From the NCBI GenBank assembly GCA_022410635.1, contig JAJVDF010000028.1:1685849-1749848 (forward strand): a stretch of DNA of 64,000 bases. Direction: 5' to 3'. Below the pieces are notes generated by a model. That model was not told where the DNA came from. It saw only the letters and a program-made list of their open reading frames with translations, and searched no databases. Made by a program: the position numbers and the translations under genes. Below, one piece after another: positions 35,101 through 50,100 of this stretch (positions are counted from its first letter, which is position 1; every line of letters starts with the position of its first letter). The stretch comes from Tretioscincus oriximinensis (taxonomy: Eukaryota > Chordata > Lepidosauria > Squamata > Gymnophthalmidae).

Positions 35101-38100
35101 TCTTTGATTTTCATATTGGATGGGTTATGAAAGGAAATTCTTGTAGTCTCTGACTGAAAAGAAATATGTCACGAAGAAAACAAGTTTTATTTCAATGTAT
35201 GTTTTAATTTTGTAGGCTGTTTGGCACTTGTCTTTGACAAAGTTAGTAAAGTTTTGCCTCTAAATCATTTTTATGTGTTCATGTATAAAGTCTCCGACTC
35301 AGTTTGTAATTGTTACTGTGAAAAGAAGAAAATCTCCTGCTCTCCCTCTTATTTTGCTATAGAATAATAGAAAGTGCAGAAAGAGTAGTAGACCTAGTAA
35401 CTCTTTCTGTGACCTCCATGCATTCAAGATATTTACATCGTAAATAATTCTGTTATTATGTATACACTGTTACTATTTTTAACTCTTCTATTTTAACTGT
35501 TTTTGTGGGTTTTTTGATTATCATCCACACTGAGACCTCTGGGTATAGGACTGAATATGAATGTAAGTAAGTAAATAAATATTTTACATCCTAGACTCCA
35601 CATTTTAAAGACCCTCATTGAATCCAAGACAACAAGGAGGCTGTGTCTATGTTACTGCCTTAATATATAAGGCAGGACATATCATCGACCTGGTCTTTGC
35701 TTCAGAGTGGACTGGTGAGCATCTGTTGGTAGGAAGGCTGGTGATAATCCCATTATCATGGACGGATCATTCCCTGATATGTTTTGGACCTTGGCTGGGA
35801 TGGGGATTTTCTGATGTACATGGATGATACTCCTGTCAAATATCTTGTCTTACTGTGGAATCGTGAGGTGAGCAGAGCTATGGAGCTCATAAAGCATATA
35901 TACCGTGATATACTATGGAACCTCAGGTTGACCAGGATGATCCATCGCACTGTGACCTTGACCAACACAGGTTAAGCATGTTGTTATACCATATGGCACT
36001 TGGCCTCAAGCAACCATCCAGCAGAGTTTTTCCATATCGCTTTGAGATCTAGCCCAAGCAGACAAACTGCCACCTATCATTTGCTGTTAATACATTTGCA
36101 AGACACTTTTAGAACAAGGGGATTGGGAGCCATAATTGAAAATAATCAAGAGGAAACAAGCAGAGTTCCATCTGTTCCAATTATTTTGGATCCATTTCAG
36201 TTATTGTGGTCTGACAATGTGGGCAAGCTGCTGACTGGATTTGGGCCAGCATGCTTTCTAGATCCTTACCCTTCTTGCTGATAAAAGGTAACCAGCAGGG
36301 TATGACTGGATGAGTCAAGGGATTGGTGAATATCAACTACTCTTAAAGAAGCTGCAGGGAGGTTCCTGCTCAAAAAGTCCTCCTTGGATCCAGATGATAT
36401 AAACAACTATCACACCATTTCAAGATACTTTTTATGAGCAAGATAGTAAAGAATTTTGTGATTACTAATTGGAAGCATATTTGGAAGAAGCTGATTATCT
36501 AGACCCATTTTAATCTGGCTTCAGGGCTGGTTATGGTACCAAAACGTCCTTAGTTGCCCTTGCTGATGAAATTCTCCAGGAGAAAGACAGGAGAAATGTT
36601 ATTTTGTTGAGTCTCCTGGAACTCTCAACAGCTTTTGATATTGATTGTGTTATCCTTCTGAAAAGTCCATGAAATTTGGGTTTAGGAGGTTCTGTAATGC
36701 AGTGGTTTCACTGCTATCTGCAAAACTGGTGCCAGAGAATAGCTATGGAGGGTTTTTTTTGCTTGATGCCCTGAGAACAATTTGGTGGAGTCCCTCAGCA
36801 AGTGATTGTATCTGCCATGCTATTTAACATCTTTATGAAGCAATTGGGAGAGATCATCAGGAATTTTGGAGTGAGAGTGTCATCAATATACAGATATTCA
36901 GCTTTATCTTTCCATGTCATGAATCAGAAGAATCAGGTAAATCGCTTGACAGGTGCTTGCCATAATGAGCTGGATGGGGGCCAGTAATCCAGACAAGATT
37001 ATTGTATGTAGTATGAAGTATTGTATGGTACAAGGTCTCAAGTCCATGAAGAGAGTGACATCTGTGATGTTATTTACTTGCCTTGGAAAAAACAAATGAA
37101 TAATTTGGGGATCCTCTTGGAGTGGAATTATTGGATATTTGTGTTGCCTCCTTTGGTAAAATACTGAGTGATTGAGCCCTACTAATACTACTCAACTGCA
37201 GGTGGTAGCCAGAAGCATCTATTCCCAACTATGGATTTTTGACTTTCGGGTATAGGGCGGGGTATAAGTATAAATAAATAAATAGAGATAACCTGCTGGT
37301 AGCTTCCACCTCGTGCTATTATAGTGACCTTTATTTAGGGTTGCCCTTGAAAATGGTTCAAAAGCTGCAATTGGAGCAAAACACTGCAATTGGACATGTG
37401 GAAGGGTATGCTCAATGATAGCTCCCAGGTTATGGAATGAACTCCCCACTGAGGTGAATCAGGGGCCCAGAAGACATGTTTTGACATCTTGAGAAAATAC
37501 ATCTTTTACCCTGGTCTTTGGCTGAGAGAATACTATCCTGTCTATATGTAGCTTCTGTCTTTTTTTCTTTTTTTTTAGCCATTCTATTTTAGTTGTATTT
37601 ATAATCATTTAACCCATCCTTANCTGTTATCTTGGATAGATTATTATCCTTTCAGATTTGGGGCTACAGAAAGCGCATGGTTTGCCATGACAGTTAGACA
37701 ATTTCTGTAATTTTTTTTTCAGTTTATTGTAAGGCTTTTTTCTTTGAAATCAGTTGAGAAAATTTGGCTACGTTCTTATTAGAGGGAAAAACGGGAACGA
37801 AAGCTGTGTGGCTTTGCAGTAGGCACATAGAGTTCTGCTATAATCACAGGGTGAGTTCTTTTGTGATGCGTTGTTTGCAAATCTACTCACTAAAGGAGGG
37901 GAGATGCAGTTTTTCCTAATTCAGGCTAACTGCTTAGTCTATGGTTCGCCTATAGCAGGACCACCTCTGTGCGAACACTGCCATGCATTGCCACTGTGCC
38001 TCCATTTTGTTCTAACCTCCAAGGAGACAACAGTAGTTATTAAAGGGTTTTTTTTTGGGGGGGGGGGAAGGTTGGATTCTAGTTTTGCACAGAACTAAAT

Positions 38101-41100
38101 ATCTGTATTAATTTTTTGTAATTGTGGATTTGTGCAAAACCTGACTACATTAAAAGAAAAAAGGATAGATTGGAGCACAGGAAGAGGACACTCGAAAACA
38201 GATTACTCCATCAATGTTTCTTTTAATTCTAAAAGCTAATGTGATTCTTGTGCGGACAATGAAATGGTGCTGGAAAGGGGGAAAATGGCAGAGGGAATTG
38301 AATTCACTTTGCAGTTCTCTAAACCGCTACTTTTACCACTGTGAGAATGCAGCCTTTGTGACTTTTCTACAAATATTAACGTATTTTCCTATTTATGTTT
38401 GTTTTTAAAACTAGATCAAGGTACATTGTTAGGACCAAACTNAAACATAAATACCACGGAAGATCAATTACTTAAATTATAAATGGCTTTTCAGATTGCT
38501 TGTCCCATCCTAAAACAGGTTCTCCAAATTGCCAGGAATTCAAAGCATAAGCAGAAAAAAAGCATTTCTGTTTTTTCTTTGAAGTATTATCTATTTTTCT
38601 CCCCTCACACTCTTCTGATCTTATTTCAACTCATTTTGAATGTACTCCATATTAAATATATTCTGGTTCTGGGAGTTTCTAGTTTGTCAGTGTAACCTTT
38701 CAGGGTATACTGATGGGGATGAGAAAGGTATTGTTGGGAAAAGTGGGTCAGTCATTATTTATTACCCAATTGCCAGGGTGACTTATTCATTGCCTGCATC
38801 ATCATCCCCCAAAGTACTGCTTTACAGAATAGTGAATTATGTTGCAGAAAAAAGATCAATAAATGCTTTCAGAGCAACATTTGCCATGAGACTCATCCCC
38901 TTTCATATATATATTCACTAAGAAGTGGACCTAGTGTGATTAAGACAGAGAAAAATATGTGATGATAATGTGTGATGTCTGCAAAGAATTTCAGATTAAG
39001 GAGGTACACTTAGAATGCTGGCCAATTTCCTTTGCAGCTATCTCCCCCCTCCAAAAAGTGGAGGTGTTACATGGGTTCTTAACTGCATTAAACTTTGATT
39101 TAGTGAAAAACTTTGACAAGGATGTTATTTAATACTATACAAGGCTTTTAATACTTTGTAAAGCTTTTAAAATATTCTGTATATATAATACTATTCTCAG
39201 AAAGTTTATACAGAAGCACATTCTTTATGAATGTGCCCAGGGGCTTAATAGATAGAAGCTTTAACTTATAGCTTTTGTTTGCAAAAATGAAGTGAGATAC
39301 ACTAGCCTAGACAATGGGGCTTCTTATTTGAGTTTGCTGTTTTTGTTTAAATAAATCACCTGTAGGCTAAATGCAGATAGGGTCTATTTTACTTGTCAGC
39401 TACTTAGAGGAGTCACTATCTTTCAAAGGCTGTTTCCCATGCTCATGAAGAGCATTCTTATCATAGTTTGGATCCTGGCTTATTTGAAGTCATGATTGTA
39501 TCACCAAGAGTACATCTTTCTCCTGGATACTACACTTAAGTGCATTCTTTTGTTAGACTTTTCTATGAATGCAAATAATTTAATATGATTGAATGTTTTT
39601 ATCTGAAGTGACTCCGGCCCTGGTCAAACAACATGTTTTTAAAACATCTTCTAGTTTGGGCCTGTTCTTCAAAACTTAAGATGTTTTAAAAATGTGACCA
39701 TGGCATCACTTAGCTTGTAACTTGTGTGCTAAAAGGCACCAGCTCATTTTTCCACGACATTAGAATCATAGGATAATAGAATTACAGAGTTGGAAGGGAA
39801 CTCCAGGATCAACAAGTCCAACCCCCTTGCTCAATTTCTTAAACCATCCCAGACAGATGACTGTCCAGTCTCTGAAGACTTTCAGTGAAGGCGAACTCAC
39901 AACCTCCTGTGGCAACCTGTTCCACTGGTTTATCATCCTGACTGTTAGAAAGTTTTTTCTGATATCTAATTTAAATCTCCTCCTTTGCAGTTTCATCCCA
40001 TTGTTTCTAGTCCTTCCATATGCCAACGAGAACAATGCTGATCCCTCTGCTCTGTGACAGCCCTTCAGATATTTGTCGACAGCTGTCAGGTCTCCTTTCA
40101 GTGGTATATTACCATTAATATCTATTAATATGAGTTTATGTCCACATCTGCATACAAATATTACATAAAAATAGCTTAAGGTAAAATCAGTGTGTATAAT
40201 TATAGCCTAAATGATGGATTAAAAGTCCAACTTTTTTGTTTTGTATACATATGTACACTGCCATCTCACTGATTCAAAAATAAGGCTCACCACTGAACAG
40301 TGAAGATTAGGAGTGATTTTACACTGACCATTATACTGGACCAACAAGTATTATTAGGAACTTCTCTTGTACTGCACCATTGAGTAGGAGAGAGGTTCCT
40401 AGTCTGCTTGCTGGTGTGGTTTACCTGCCAATATAGTGTATCAATCTTTCTGTGATCACAAAAAATAAACACCATTTCTGGTTTCTGAATAGGCTGAGCA
40501 CATTTGGAAGATCAAAAATATCTGCCTTCCCCTCAGTTATTGCTCTGGTGGATTTACTCATTCACCTATACTACATTAATGCTTTTTACTTTCTAAGTTA
40601 AGGATCCCTGTTTTGTGTGAGGAAAATAATTTCTCATAGTGCTCAGATATCACATCATTGAGAAACAGCCCTATGGCTATTAACCTAATGAAATGCTGCT
40701 GATTTATAAATATAATATAAATCTTACTGATTCATTGGGGCCTAAGGCCATGGGTTACCCCCAGCCCTGGAAAAAGTATGTGTTTGGGGGTAAATGAGAG
40801 TCAGTAGAGTAGAATGTGTCATCCTAGTAAAATAGGTTAATTAATCTTCTGATCCAGCAGGAAAAAACANGCAGAAGCAACTATTGTGCATGTGGTTCCC
40901 TCGTTTGACCAGGAATTGTATCTGCATGTTGGATACTGCAGCTTGGCTGTGTATTTGCATTTTGATTCATTCATGTCCAGGTATGAAACATACAAGCATT
41001 AATTTATGCTCTGTGATGTTCACACAAGTAACACATTTGTGTTGTGGTAACCAACAAATCCTTAACCATTGTCTAAGCTTTGTGCATTACTCTTCTTGGC

Positions 41101-44100
41101 AAATTACAAGTGTAGATTTGAAGTATTTTTTAAAAAATGGTTGCTAGTCCTGAATCTACATTTTTCCGGCTTCCATTTGAATGCATAATACTGTAGACAG
41201 ATGAAATGAGAATTATAAAAACCGTTTGAAAAAACCTGTATTTGAACTCAGTTATTTGGGGGAAGAAGAGGGTAAAAAGGTGAATGCTATAAGAAAAAAC
41301 CCTAGTAAACAAAGTACAATCTCAGAAAATAGTGTCATGTAATAAGAAGTGTGACACAGGTTCAATTACACTACTTTATGGCAGAGCAGCACTGTGTGTT
41401 ATTGATGATATACTATATAATATAAGCCATGGACATTTGGTCCCTGTTCACTGAATTTTAAGACATCCAGACCTGGAAAAGCTTTTGAAAATTGTCAATA
41501 AAAGGAACTGTTCATGCACAAATTCTATTATCACACTTAGTCTCCCTGCTTCCAGTGGCTGAGACAGGAACTTCTGTGTATTTATGGGGACAGCAGGCGG
41601 GTGAAGAGACCATGTAAACTAGAAGGAAGCTGAATAAGCAATGCTGACAGTGTGGTTATTGCAATGGGTGCACATGTGGGGTGACAGGTGGGCAGAAAAA
41701 TGAAGGAAATGAATACTGGTGACTGCCTTTGCTTTTAGCTTTTTAATCAAGGGCTAATAAAATGCATTCTTGGCTGTCTTTGGTTCTTAACATATAAAAT
41801 ACTTTATTTNCACTCTTTTGACCAAGAGCACATTTCACCTAAGTCTTGGTCATGGCACAGCTGATGACTTCTAAAAATTTCTTTTTTCATGTCTGTGGTT
41901 TTGAATGGCTCCAAGAATGTAACTTTTAAAAGCAAACAAGAAAAGTAGAAGACATTATGTAATTCAATAATCTCTCATCTTTAGAAGCTGCAGAATTTAA
42001 TGTTTTCATTCCTTTTTATCTTCTTTGTATTCCTATTCCCAGTATATTGTATTTCTCTGTCATAGGAAAGGGAGTTTCATTATTGCACCATGTTTTTTGT
42101 TTATGCTTCTAAACTCTCTTACTTGTTTCTAGGAGGGGAGACTTATAGGTGTGCAAGAATATAATTGCTGTTTGATTCAGTGTAGAATTTGGCTGATCTC
42201 TGTTAGTGAACGATAAAGTATCAATATTCCCATCCCTCCATTTCTGCTCCCAACATCTTGAGAGGCATGTAATGTGTAAGACACTGACTGGCCCAAAGGC
42301 ACACTTGGNTTTTCATGATGGAATACCAGAAAATAGCAGGACAGGAGTTCTGCATCTTTAATGAGTAAATCAAGGANGAAATTTCAGCAAGTGCAGTTTA
42401 CAGTCAGCATCTGCTGAAATTTCTTCTTTGATATTTCATAGAATCATAGAGTCGGAAGGGACCTCCAGGGTCATTGGGTCCAACCCCNTGCTCGATGCAG
42501 GATTCATATATCTGTTAAAGGTGCAGCACTCCTGTCCTGCTTGCTTCTAAGCCTATGGTTGAGCAAAGGTTTGCAGCCTGGTTTTCAGATTCCTAGTTGT
42601 ATTCTTGATTGGCATTTTAATGATAGCACTATTCAAGTAGAACATTACAACTATTTTAAAAATGCTTTTTAGCCTTAAAATTGTTGTTTGCATTCTGCCC
42701 TTTTTCCTTTACACATGTTTAAATTGCACAAGAACATGCAACCATAGACAGTAGTCACACTTTTAAGTCATAAGCAAAACTAAATCCCCATAATTCAGAA
42801 AATCCATTTGAATTAATATCCAAAAAATGTTCTTTAAACATTTGAAAGTATGAATTGGCAGGTCACGGAAAAGGCATACGATCCCTGAATTTCCNAGATA
42901 CCAAGACACTTTCTGCACTGAATTATATTTCAGAGCTAANCCAACAAAGTTTGCACAATAATATTTCAGTTATGAACTTCAGCATGATATATATATATAT
43001 ACAGGGTGCTTCAAAAAAATGTATACACACTGTAAACTTCCATAGAAAATGTATTTACTATTCTACTGTTCGTATACTTGGTTCTTCCATTTATTTTGGG
43101 TCATAGGTTCCATTTGTCCCAGAAAACCTAGCNAATAATTAGTAATAACAAAATATAAAGGCATTAGATTGGAGAAGGTTGAAAATAGAATAAGATGGAA
43201 TTTGTTTTATATTGTTTATCATTGTTCTTTATTTTATCTCTGTATTATCTTTCTTAAAGTCAAGTTCCTTGTATAAACCTCATATGTAGAATTCCTGTTC
43301 CAGCTTTTACCCTATGCTTCATAAAGTTTTTCTCCATTACTCAGAAACATGCAGTCATCAAGCTTGAAATTGAGGTTCCACTCAAATACTGCCTTCCATC
43401 TTCTGCAATATCTTCTTTTTGGCTATTTTTGATGATTCTTGAAATGGAAATCATTTATTATTGAATTGGATGGTGAAAATTATATATGCTATTTTATTGA
43501 AGCTGGANGACTCTTCTCTGTTTTATCTTAAAATATTACCATATTCACGTGCATTGTTGGCACTGATTTCAATTCAGAATTTCATTTATTGTATTTCCTA
43601 TTTAAAAAAGGGATTTTTGTGAACATGTGATTAACCAGGGGTATTTAGTAACAAAAAATAGTTGTGTTAATCATTGATAGCGCCTTATCACAGAAGTGTG
43701 TTTTCAGAAATCTACATAGAGTTTGGTGTGATGCTTGTGGAAACCTTTGAAAAATCACACCTTCAGAAATGTGTTAAGAAAGTGATTTATTGAACAGCTC
43801 TTCAACAGGCAGCTTAATCAGAACTGGAGCAGCTAGCTGACTGAAATGTCACGCTTTTATAGGGAANCTTTGGGCCACTTACCAATCATCAGCCAGCATT
43901 GATCCCTTTAGAATANTCCCCAAAGCTTAGCTAATAAACCCAGATTCCCAACATTTCCAATGTGTATATATGAACTTTCTGAACAGATAAAAAAACAACA
44001 GTCATTTGCTGGATCTGAGTGAAACCTTCANTATTCCCTATTAGGGATACTATCCCTGACATTTGATTGCAGTTTATTATGAAATGGATTATGAGCTGGA

Positions 44101-47100
44101 TTGAAAGCTGAGTTTGTACTATTCATAATTGAAAAATGGCATTTAAAAGAGGATTTGATTGAAATTCATGAAATCANACATAGTGTGGAAAAAACAGTTT
44201 TAGAAAACAGATACAGAACAGATATTTTCTTTATTNCACAATACTAGAACCAAGGGTCACTCTATGCAGATGTAGGCCAAGAAGTTAGAACTATAAAGAA
44301 AAAGTATTTGTTTGTGCTCATTGGTCTATGATTTTTTTATTAGCTGAGGAAGAGTGGATGGTTCCATGAAATTCATGGAGGTCAAGCTTATCAGAGGGTA
44401 CTGGGATGAGTNCCTTTATCTTCAGTTTGGAGGATGCCTCCAAAGAACCTTTGTAGAGAGCAAAAGCTTCTGATTAAGAATGTCCAGAAGCTACTGGTGG
44501 ACCATTGTGGGAGGCAGGATACTAGGCAGGATTTATGTTATGTTCTTACAACTGTAGGTTAAAAGATTCTACGGAAACTGCAGGCAAAGATGTGCCAGAC
44601 CAGCAGTATGGAGATCTGAGAGGAACCAGAAACATTATAGGAGTTACTTTCATAAATTGTCTGAGCTCCTAAATCATGTTTTAAAATGCACATTAGTCTG
44701 AAAGCTATCTGATNTCCATGTTGCTTTGTATTAAGAGTCTAGTATGGGAGACAATAGTTTGTTCCTCATACACCACATGTGCTTTGAAACATCTGATTGC
44801 TGTAGTACTGCTGTTGTCACCTCAGGATGGTCTATATTTGGCCCCGAAGGTGGAATTCTACTTCCCGCGTTTCCAGAGGCAGTTCTATCAGTTTCCTCGA
44901 ACATGTGTGTAGAAAATCAAACGGATCCATATTCCAATGTCTCTCCTATATTCTGAGGCTCTCTATGTATGTGCCTACCTTCAACCTTGCAGCTTCTCTT
45001 AATGTGCAAGTTTCTGTTAGATTGACATGAATTTGTTTTCCCTAAACTTACCTTATTTTTACCAAGAGCTGTTTCCTATCTATTTAATTGTCCAACGCTT
45101 AGCTTAGTATTTGATTAAAGTGTCAAGTAAGCTGAAAAGACTAAATTCTAGCTAACTCCAATCATTCTATGCATTTTTTGATAGAGAAGGGAAGATGGGT
45201 ACCCACTCTTAATAGGATCCATTCAAGTGGAAAGCAATTCTGTTAATAGGTGTAAACATGATCTGCTTACCACANGTACTGCCTATTCCCTAAACTTTAC
45301 TGTTCAGTCAGTGTGAAAGAAACACAAGTGACTTTGCCCTCCTTAAGTCAGTCCTTGAGTGAATAATCATTTTGCATGNAAGTCTTATAAAGAATGCTTG
45401 CAAAAATATACAAATACGTACAATGTATGAAGAAGCTTTTTTTCAATATTACGTAAGGAGTGTCAGTTTCTTAAGTTGGAAATTTAATATTAACATTTTT
45501 TGAACATTTATATTCTTATTTAAATAATTTATCATATATTCTTATTTGATGGTATCTTTGTGTTTTTATACTACCTTCTAGATTACTGGTAAGTGGTACA
45601 AATCTTTAACATTCCCCAGCTAGGTTCACACAAAGGGAAAAAATGGGGCTGAAAAGTAGCAGAGTGGAGTAGAAATTCCCTTTGCTGTTTTCTGCCATCT
45701 CCAGCCTCATTTTAACATCTGCTGGACCTTTAATGGACCTCACATGCTGGAGGGTCCAATCCTTGGGGTCTTCTGGAAAGGCTTAGAGTCATGTTATATC
45801 ATTAATTATACAAAATTAAATGTGGAAAAGGTCNTCCACTCTAAAATGCACCTACCATCCAAATGTCAGAAATATCATTTCTAATGCCCAGAGTTTGGAA
45901 TTATTGTTATCATGTGTAACTGAAGTACTTCTACTGCTTCCAATCAATCTCTATTTTTTATTTTTGTACTACTTTATTTGTTTCATTACTACTAATATTA
46001 TTAGTGAAATTTTCCCGCTTCAAAATTTGAATCCCATTTTCAGTTGCACACTTTTGAAATCCTTAATTAAGAATATTCACACTTAACACTGTTTGAAGGG
46101 AATCAGACTTTGCTTTGGCCTTTGAAAGTTTCTTTGAATACCTTGTGGGGGAGGATTTTATACCAAGGTTTAACATTGTCTGGGGGATGCTACTTAAGAT
46201 TTCATCAAGCAAAAAGCCTATATGATGTTAGTTACCTGCTAAAACAGAGGGNCTCTATTACTTCTACACTTTGTGAAGGCTTGTTCTACTTTGCTTTTAG
46301 CTCTTGCCTTTTCTTAAATCCAGTCTTGAATGACTTGAAATATTGAATGACTCGATTCTGAAAATTGAAAATGGATAACTTCAAGTGTTTGCTTCTTGCC
46401 CCTCATTGATCTGGAATGATATTAAAAGGTAATCACATATGATCACGCTTTGCTTTTGGGTAAGAGATGGTCTAGAATTAGCCTAGTGAAGATGCTTCAA
46501 TATTGCTATCCAAGAAATCTTCATGCTTTTTTTTATGCAGTTACTTGGAGATGAACTGGATGTGAAAGTACTTTTGTCTTCACTGGTCTGAAGCATGGTG
46601 ACTTTACCTTCCTAAATATCGATTAACTACACTTGTCATCAGTAATCAGCTGCTTTGGCCAATAAGCCAATAACAGAGCTTAGCAGAATCTGAAGAATCA
46701 TAGGTTAATATTCATTTGCTCAAGTCTCTAGATTATTATGATTAATTCTGCAGCGAATGTACAGTTTGTTTCTTAAAAAGTGATTCTAGCAGAACCTTGT
46801 TTTGTTTAGAAACTGAAATGGCATGAATCAAGTTTTTCTCTTATGAAATTGAAGCAGTANCATATGGTTGCTAAGGAAAATACATATAAATAATGGGCTG
46901 GATCCAAATGTATATATATTTTTAATTTTTTACATAATAACTATTGCTTTGAAGGGAACTGGTTGCATTAGAAATTTACCCAAAAGGTTTGCAAGAAGCC
47001 AGAAAACTATTGCACAAAGTATCCTACAACGGTTCTTTGGCTTCTCATGATCAACATCTTTTCTTCAGCAACTATTTTTCAAATTCATAATTCATGGGTG

Positions 47101-50100
47101 TCTAATAGGTTCAGTCAGAGCCTCAGTACACTACAATCTCTTTGTGTGCTTGACTGTCAGACAAGCTGCTGTTTCTTTTGCTTGTTAAAGTTAGCTTGGT
47201 GTTGGAATAGGAACCTGCCATGAAGTGAAGANCCTATAGGAGGGGTTTACTATATCCTTTATCAGCATCTGAATGGCAGTCCCCTATTCCACACTATAAT
47301 GTGGGGCAGACCAGCACACTCTCCATAGCCGACACAGGGCTTTGAGAATGGATCTTTTGAGTGAAAGATGTTTTTAGCCAATGTACCACTGTTCCTCCTA
47401 CACTACCATGGCAAGACTTCTCAGATGATAATCTGCTATAGCACACACTCTTATATTGTGATAAATTGAGTGAATTTGAATGGTGAGAATTAGGAATGAC
47501 GCATATTCTTTAAAGGATTACTTTATTTCCACATTGGTACTAAAAATGATTTTTGTTATTTTCCTTTAGTAGGTAGGTGGGTGGAATGACTATTTTTCTT
47601 TTAGTTATATATGTCTGAAGCTTGGAAAAGATTTGACAAAACGTGGTTCTAATAATTAACTTTCATGATGTCAGTTATTTTCTTTAAAGTATCAAGTTTA
47701 AAAGTATCCTGACAACTCTGTTATGGACATGGCCATTGACCCTCTAGTTCATAGTTGCACAATGAATGCAAAATCTTTTACCATTACTGAACAGTTTAGT
47801 GGGCCCCTTTAATGAGCTCTATATATTTAAAATGGCCATTTCCTGTCTAAAGTTAGAAAAACAGTTAAAAAAGGCTAAAGACTGAAAACTTCTGCTTTTG
47901 TTTAGTCTGTGGTGGAATTATTGATGCTGGTTCTGTGATCAGTGACTGATTTAAGTTTGAAGAGGGTTTTTTGGGGGATATTGTGTTTGGCATTGACTTG
48001 TGTAGCTATAATTTAGTTATTTTGAGCAAGTTATTGTGTTTGCTTTGTAATTGTATTTTTGTAGCTATTGNTATTATGCTCCTAATTTAGTCTTAGTACC
48101 AATATATAATAACTTTTTCTAATCACTACAATAGCAAGATTATTACTGAAGCTATTTGGAGACATAATCTGGATGTTCCTAACCAGTTTAACTGCTCAGG
48201 ACTGGTCTCATTTCTTTTCTTTCAGTTTCTTATAGTGCCTATAAGGCAAGTTAAACTACTGTTTAAGATGCTACTCTGACAATCTACACAATGTCGGGAG
48301 CTCCTGGGAGCCAGATCATGGTCAGGGAGCCTGACAATCTCGTGCAGCCCTGGGTAATCTTGTCGCTTCCTGGATAGGACCAGGACGTGAAGTAACTCTG
48401 GGAGTGCCTTTCTTGGAACTAAATGCCAGAAGTGATATCAAAATGATGTCACTTCCGGAAAAATGGCTGCNCCCAGGGTAAGCCCGCCCCCAGCCATTTT
48501 TCTGGAAGTGACATAATTTTGATATCACTTCCGGCATTTAGTTCCAGTAAAGGCACTCCCAGAGTGACTTCACTTCCTGGTCCTGCTCAGGAAGCAATAG
48601 TTGTTTTCTTGTGTACCCCTGCACGAGATCTTGGATGTTGGATATCCTCAGACTAATTTTTGGTTCATTAGTAACCTGAACAATTCCCATCATAATTGCA
48701 ATTAGTTTTCAATTTTTTGTTCAGCAGAAACACTATTTCCTGCGAGTATTCTCTAAGAAAAACAGTCTATTGAATGAATAGGAATAAGCATGAACAATTT
48801 CCTTGTTTGGTGCATGGAAATTTGAATACCTGTCTGTCAGTTTCAATAGTTGTTAGTTCACTTCGATGGCAAACTGTTCAATTGAGCAACTGAATATTTG
48901 CATTTGTATTAAAATGTGTTTGCGAACAATAAAAAGTATCTCCCCCTGTTCTTGATTGAGAACAGGACATATGATANCAACATGTTCAGTTTGATGCAGA
49001 ACACAAACATGAACTATTCTAACAGCATCNCTGAACTTCAGCTGGACATTGCATGTCTCTGTGTTCTCTAATAACGTTCTATATTGTCTCTTTAATTTTT
49101 GCNTGTGTGACATCATTCATCATTTTTACACATAATATTTGTTTTTCATCAGCAAAACTGTGCTTATCTGCNGGATTCAGGGTATTGTTTTGTCATGAAT
49201 GCAAAATATTTCCTCCTCCACCCCCCCAGAATTATATTAAGTGTTCTTTTTTAAAGAAAGTTATGGTTCATTTCATGTAAACGGTTTTGCGGTACATTAT
49301 TTCTCATCGCTAGAAGAGTTTTGTAAAAGCAGAATTCTTCTTCCTTTCATGTAGAAAGGAATCTATCAAATAAAGGCACTACTTCTAATGATCAGTAATC
49401 AAAGCAGCTATGTAAGCAAAGGTGATCTCAAGAGGAAGCACAATGATGGAACATTGACAAAACGAATTCAAAGAAAGTGTGAAAAAAGCCTGAAGTTTGG
49501 GTGCTATTGCACATTTTTAAAGCTTTTCTGCCACAGAAAACTCAAAAGGCAACACCTGCATAGTCTACAAAGACCAAGTCAGATGTGTGCCGGATTTATC
49601 AAAGCGTTGCCTAAGCACTATCTCTGGGTTGGCGAGAGGCAAAGCACTATCTCTGGGTTGGCGAGAGGCAAGATTTTTCAAAATACTAAATACAGCAGGA
49701 TTTAGAGTGGCTACATATGGTGGACCCACTGTGTCCTTATTTTTCTGTTGTTCTGTTGAAACAGAACCTGCTCTCATTCCAAATATTAAAAAGTCCCCTT
49801 TTTATCTATATTCAAAACATTTTGCACATCCTTAACTTGAAGGACCTCAATTTGTTTAAACATGTTTTCTCCGTTTTCTCCTTACGTTTTGCGTGCTTCT
49901 ACCTCTCTAATGTTGCTTCTTTACCAATTTATTGTGATATTTTAATAATGAAATTTCCTTCAATTATTTATTTATTTACTTACACTTATATCCTGCCCTA
50001 AACTGAAGTTCTCGGGGCAGTTAACAATAATAAAGACAAGATACCAAATTGTCACATTAAAATATTATACAGTCCCTAAAAATGTGAATCAGGTATCTAT

